DNA of 5,987 nucleotides from Firmicutes bacterium UBA1393 (lineage in GTDB: Bacteria; Bacillota; DTU025): contig DBQN01000011.1 in the NCBI GenBank assembly GCA_002305255.1, positions 35,551 to 41,537 on the forward strand, read 5' to 3'. Shown here in pieces: positions 4,542 through 5,987 of this stretch (its first letter is position 1; every line of letters starts with the position of its first letter). The notes beneath the pieces were generated by a model. The model saw only the letters and a program-made list of their open reading frames with translations, was not told where the DNA came from and searched no databases. The translations under genes were made by a program, and so were the position numbers.

Positions 4542-5987
4542 GCTCACAGTGAAGTCTCAGGAAGCTCTGGCTCGAGCTCAGAGTCTGGCCCGCGAAGGTC
4601 AGCACCAGAGCATAGAGCCAATGCACATACTGTTCGCGCTGTTGGAGCAGGAAGACGGCGTCGCCGCGGCTGTGCTGCAGAAGCTGGGCGTGTCGCCTGC
4701 TGCACTGTCGCGAGACCTGACCGCAGCCCTCGGCAAGCTGCCCAAGGTGTACGGTCAGGAACCAGGGCAGTACCTTTCCAGCTCGGCATCGGCCATGCTA
4801 GAGGAGGCATCTGCTGAAGCTGAGAGACTGCACGACGACTATGTCAGCGTTGAGCACCTGCTGTTGGCCATGGCCGGCCGTGATGATGACACCGGCAAGC
4901 TGCTCAGAGCCGCAGGCGCCAAGCGCGATGAGATATACAAGGCTCTGGTCGACGTGAGGGGCAGCAATCGAGTAACCGACCAGAATCCGGAGGAGAAATA
5001 CCAGGCACTCGCCAGGTACAGTCGCGACCTCACTGCCCTGGCCCGCAAGGGTGCACTGGATCCCGTCATCGGCCGCGATGATGAGATCCGCCGGGTCATA
5101 CAGGTGCTGTCGCGCAGGACCAAGAACAACCCTGTGCTCATAGGCGAACCCGGCGTCGGCAAGACGGCCATCGCGGAGGGGCTGGCGCAGCGGATTGTGG
5201 CGGGAGACGTGCCCGACAGCCTAAAGAACAAGCAGGTAATGGCGCTTGACCTCGGCGCCCTGATCGCCGGCGCCAAGTACCGCGGCGAATTCGAGGACAG
5301 ACTGAAAGCCGTGCTCCGCGAAGTACAGGAGGCCCAGGGCGGGATCGTGCTCTTCATCGACGAGCTCCACACCCTGGTGGGCGCCGGGGCGGCAGAGGGT
5401 GCCATGGACGCCTCCAACATGCTCAAGCCCGCCCTCGCCCGAGGCGAGCTCAAGGCCGTTGGCGCCACCACCCTCGACGAGTACCGTAAGCACATCGAGA
5501 AGGACGCGGCTCTCGAACGCCGGTTCCAGCCGATCATGGTGAACGAGCCCAGCGTGGAGCAGTCTATAGCCATATTGCGCGGTCTCAAAGAGAGGTATGA
5601 GGTGCACCATGGTGTGCGCATCAAAGACTCCGCGCTCGTGGCTGCGGCAGTCCTGTCTCACAGGTATATCTCCGACCGCTTCTTGCCCGACAAAGCCATC
5701 GACCTGGTGGACGAGGCTGCGTCTCGCCTGCGGATGGAGATAGACTCGATGCCTGCTGAGATCGACGAGGTGGAACGTCGGATCATGCAGCTGGAGATTG
5801 AGCGCCACGCCCTCGAAAAGGAGAACGATGCTGCGGCGCGCGAACGGCTCGAGAAGATCCAGTCGGAGCTGGCCGCATTGCGCGAGGAGTCGGCCGCCAT
5901 GAAGGTGCACTGGCAGCATGAGAAGGAGACTATCTCCTCCATCAGCCAGATCAAGCAGAGGATCGAAGAGGCCAAGCAGGAAGAGCA
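4528..5987 (+). CDS. clpB: ATP-dependent disaggregase ClpB (5' part, runs off the window)
   Basis: Hexameric AAA+ (Hsp104/ClpB) machine that, with DnaK, J-protein and GrpE, pulls polypeptides out of aggregates. The visible 486 residues have the ClpB N-terminal repeat domain (1-145, opening MRFDKLTVKSQEAL; second repeat with YVSVEHLLLAM at 105-115), then the first AAA+ module: Walker A GEPGVGKT (206-213, K212), pore-loop region GAKYRGEFE (248-256, Y251), Walker B IVLFIDE (273-279, E279), sensor-1 region GATTLDEYR (312-320) and arginine fingers R331-R332. These positions coincide with those I know for E. coli ClpB. From about 408 the charged, Leu/Glu-rich coiled coil is the middle domain that docks DnaK and separates ClpB from ClpA and ClpC; the window ends inside it at EAKQEE. 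The second AAA+ module (about 370 more residues) lies beyond. The start is set by AAGGAGG at 4512-4518 and family alignment; it overlaps the J-protein gene by 14 bases. Confidence 0.98.
   Translation, partial: MRFDKLTVKSQEALARAQSLAREGQHQSIEPMHILFALLEQEDGVAAAVLQKLGVSPAALSRDLTAALGKLPKVYGQEPGQYLSSSASAMLEEASAEAERLHDDYVSVEHLLLAMAGRDDDTGKLLRAAGAKRDEIYKALVDVRGSNRVTDQNPEEKYQALARYSRDLTALARKGALDPVIGRDDEIRRVIQVLSRRTKNNPVLIGEPGVGKTAIAEGLAQRIVAGDVPDSLKNKQVMALDLGALIAGAKYRGEFEDRLKAVLREVQEAQGGIVLFIDELHTLVGAGAAEGAMDASNMLKPALARGELKAVGATTLDEYRKHIEKDAALERRFQPIMVNEPSVEQSIAILRGLKERYEVHHGVRIKDSALVAAAVLSHRYISDRFLPDKAIDLVDEAASRLRMEIDSMPAEIDEVERRIMQLEIERHALEKENDAAARERLEKIQSELAALREESAAMKVHWQHEKETISSISQIKQRIEEAKQEE

Noticed and set aside
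4839..5624. 261-codon open frame on the minus strand inside clpB
   Set aside because: It is antisense to well-conserved ClpB codons, its translation is Ser/Arg-rich and low-complexity, and it resembles no family; high-GC coding DNA often leaves such frames open.
5221..5919. 232-codon minus-strand frame inside clpB
   Set aside because: Same reason: a His/Leu/Val-rich shadow of a conserved gene with no ribosome site or family resemblance that I can see.

Overview
The window is one co-directional, + strand heat-shock cluster: hspR-like MerR regulator, dnaK, a small heat-shock protein (hsp20), grpE, a DnaJ-family co-chaperone of the zinc-finger-less (CbpA) type, and the first 486 codons of clpB, which runs off the right edge. 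There are no RNA genes, mobile elements or CRISPR, and no gene on the minus strand that I believe.

Organism: a bacterium of fairly high GC (about 60% by eye) that uses AGG arginine and ATA isoleucine codons freely beside CGC and ATC. DnaK carries the roughly 20-residue insertion in its nucleotide-binding domain (about residues 79-105) that classical Bacillus and actinobacterial DnaKs lack. An HspR-type regulator with such a DnaK and a CbpA-type J-protein recalls Chloroflexota or deep-branching Bacillota (Limnochordia or Symbiobacteria-like). This is inference from remembered family features, not a database result.

Layout: bases 1-370 hold the regulator, whose reading frame is open to the left edge, so its start is uncertain. 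A 68-base gap without a recognisable HAIR or CIRCE operator leads to dnaK (439-2379). A 44-base gap with a small GC hairpin leads to hsp20 (2424-2879). A 104-base gap with a 15-bp hairpin and a 12-bp tandem duplication leads to grpE (2984-3595). A 34-base gap leads to dnaJ/cbpA (3630-4541), which overlaps clpB (from 4528) by 14 bases.

How they work together: Hsp20 holds unfolding proteins in a refoldable state. DnaK with its J-protein and its exchange factor GrpE extracts and refolds them, and recruits ClpB, whose AAA+ motor threads polypeptides out of aggregates. Having all five in one transcription unit behind their likely repressor gives a self-contained disaggregation module. In actinobacteria HspR uses DnaK as co-repressor; the same feedback loop is plausible here.

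This is mainly known biology. The points most worth a second look are a cysteine-rich N-terminus on GrpE, two intergenic leaders (before hsp20 and grpE) in which alternative hairpins could hide or free the ribosome binding site, a perfect 12-bp duplication across the hsp20 stop codon, and an HspR-like protein with an atypical acidic tail.
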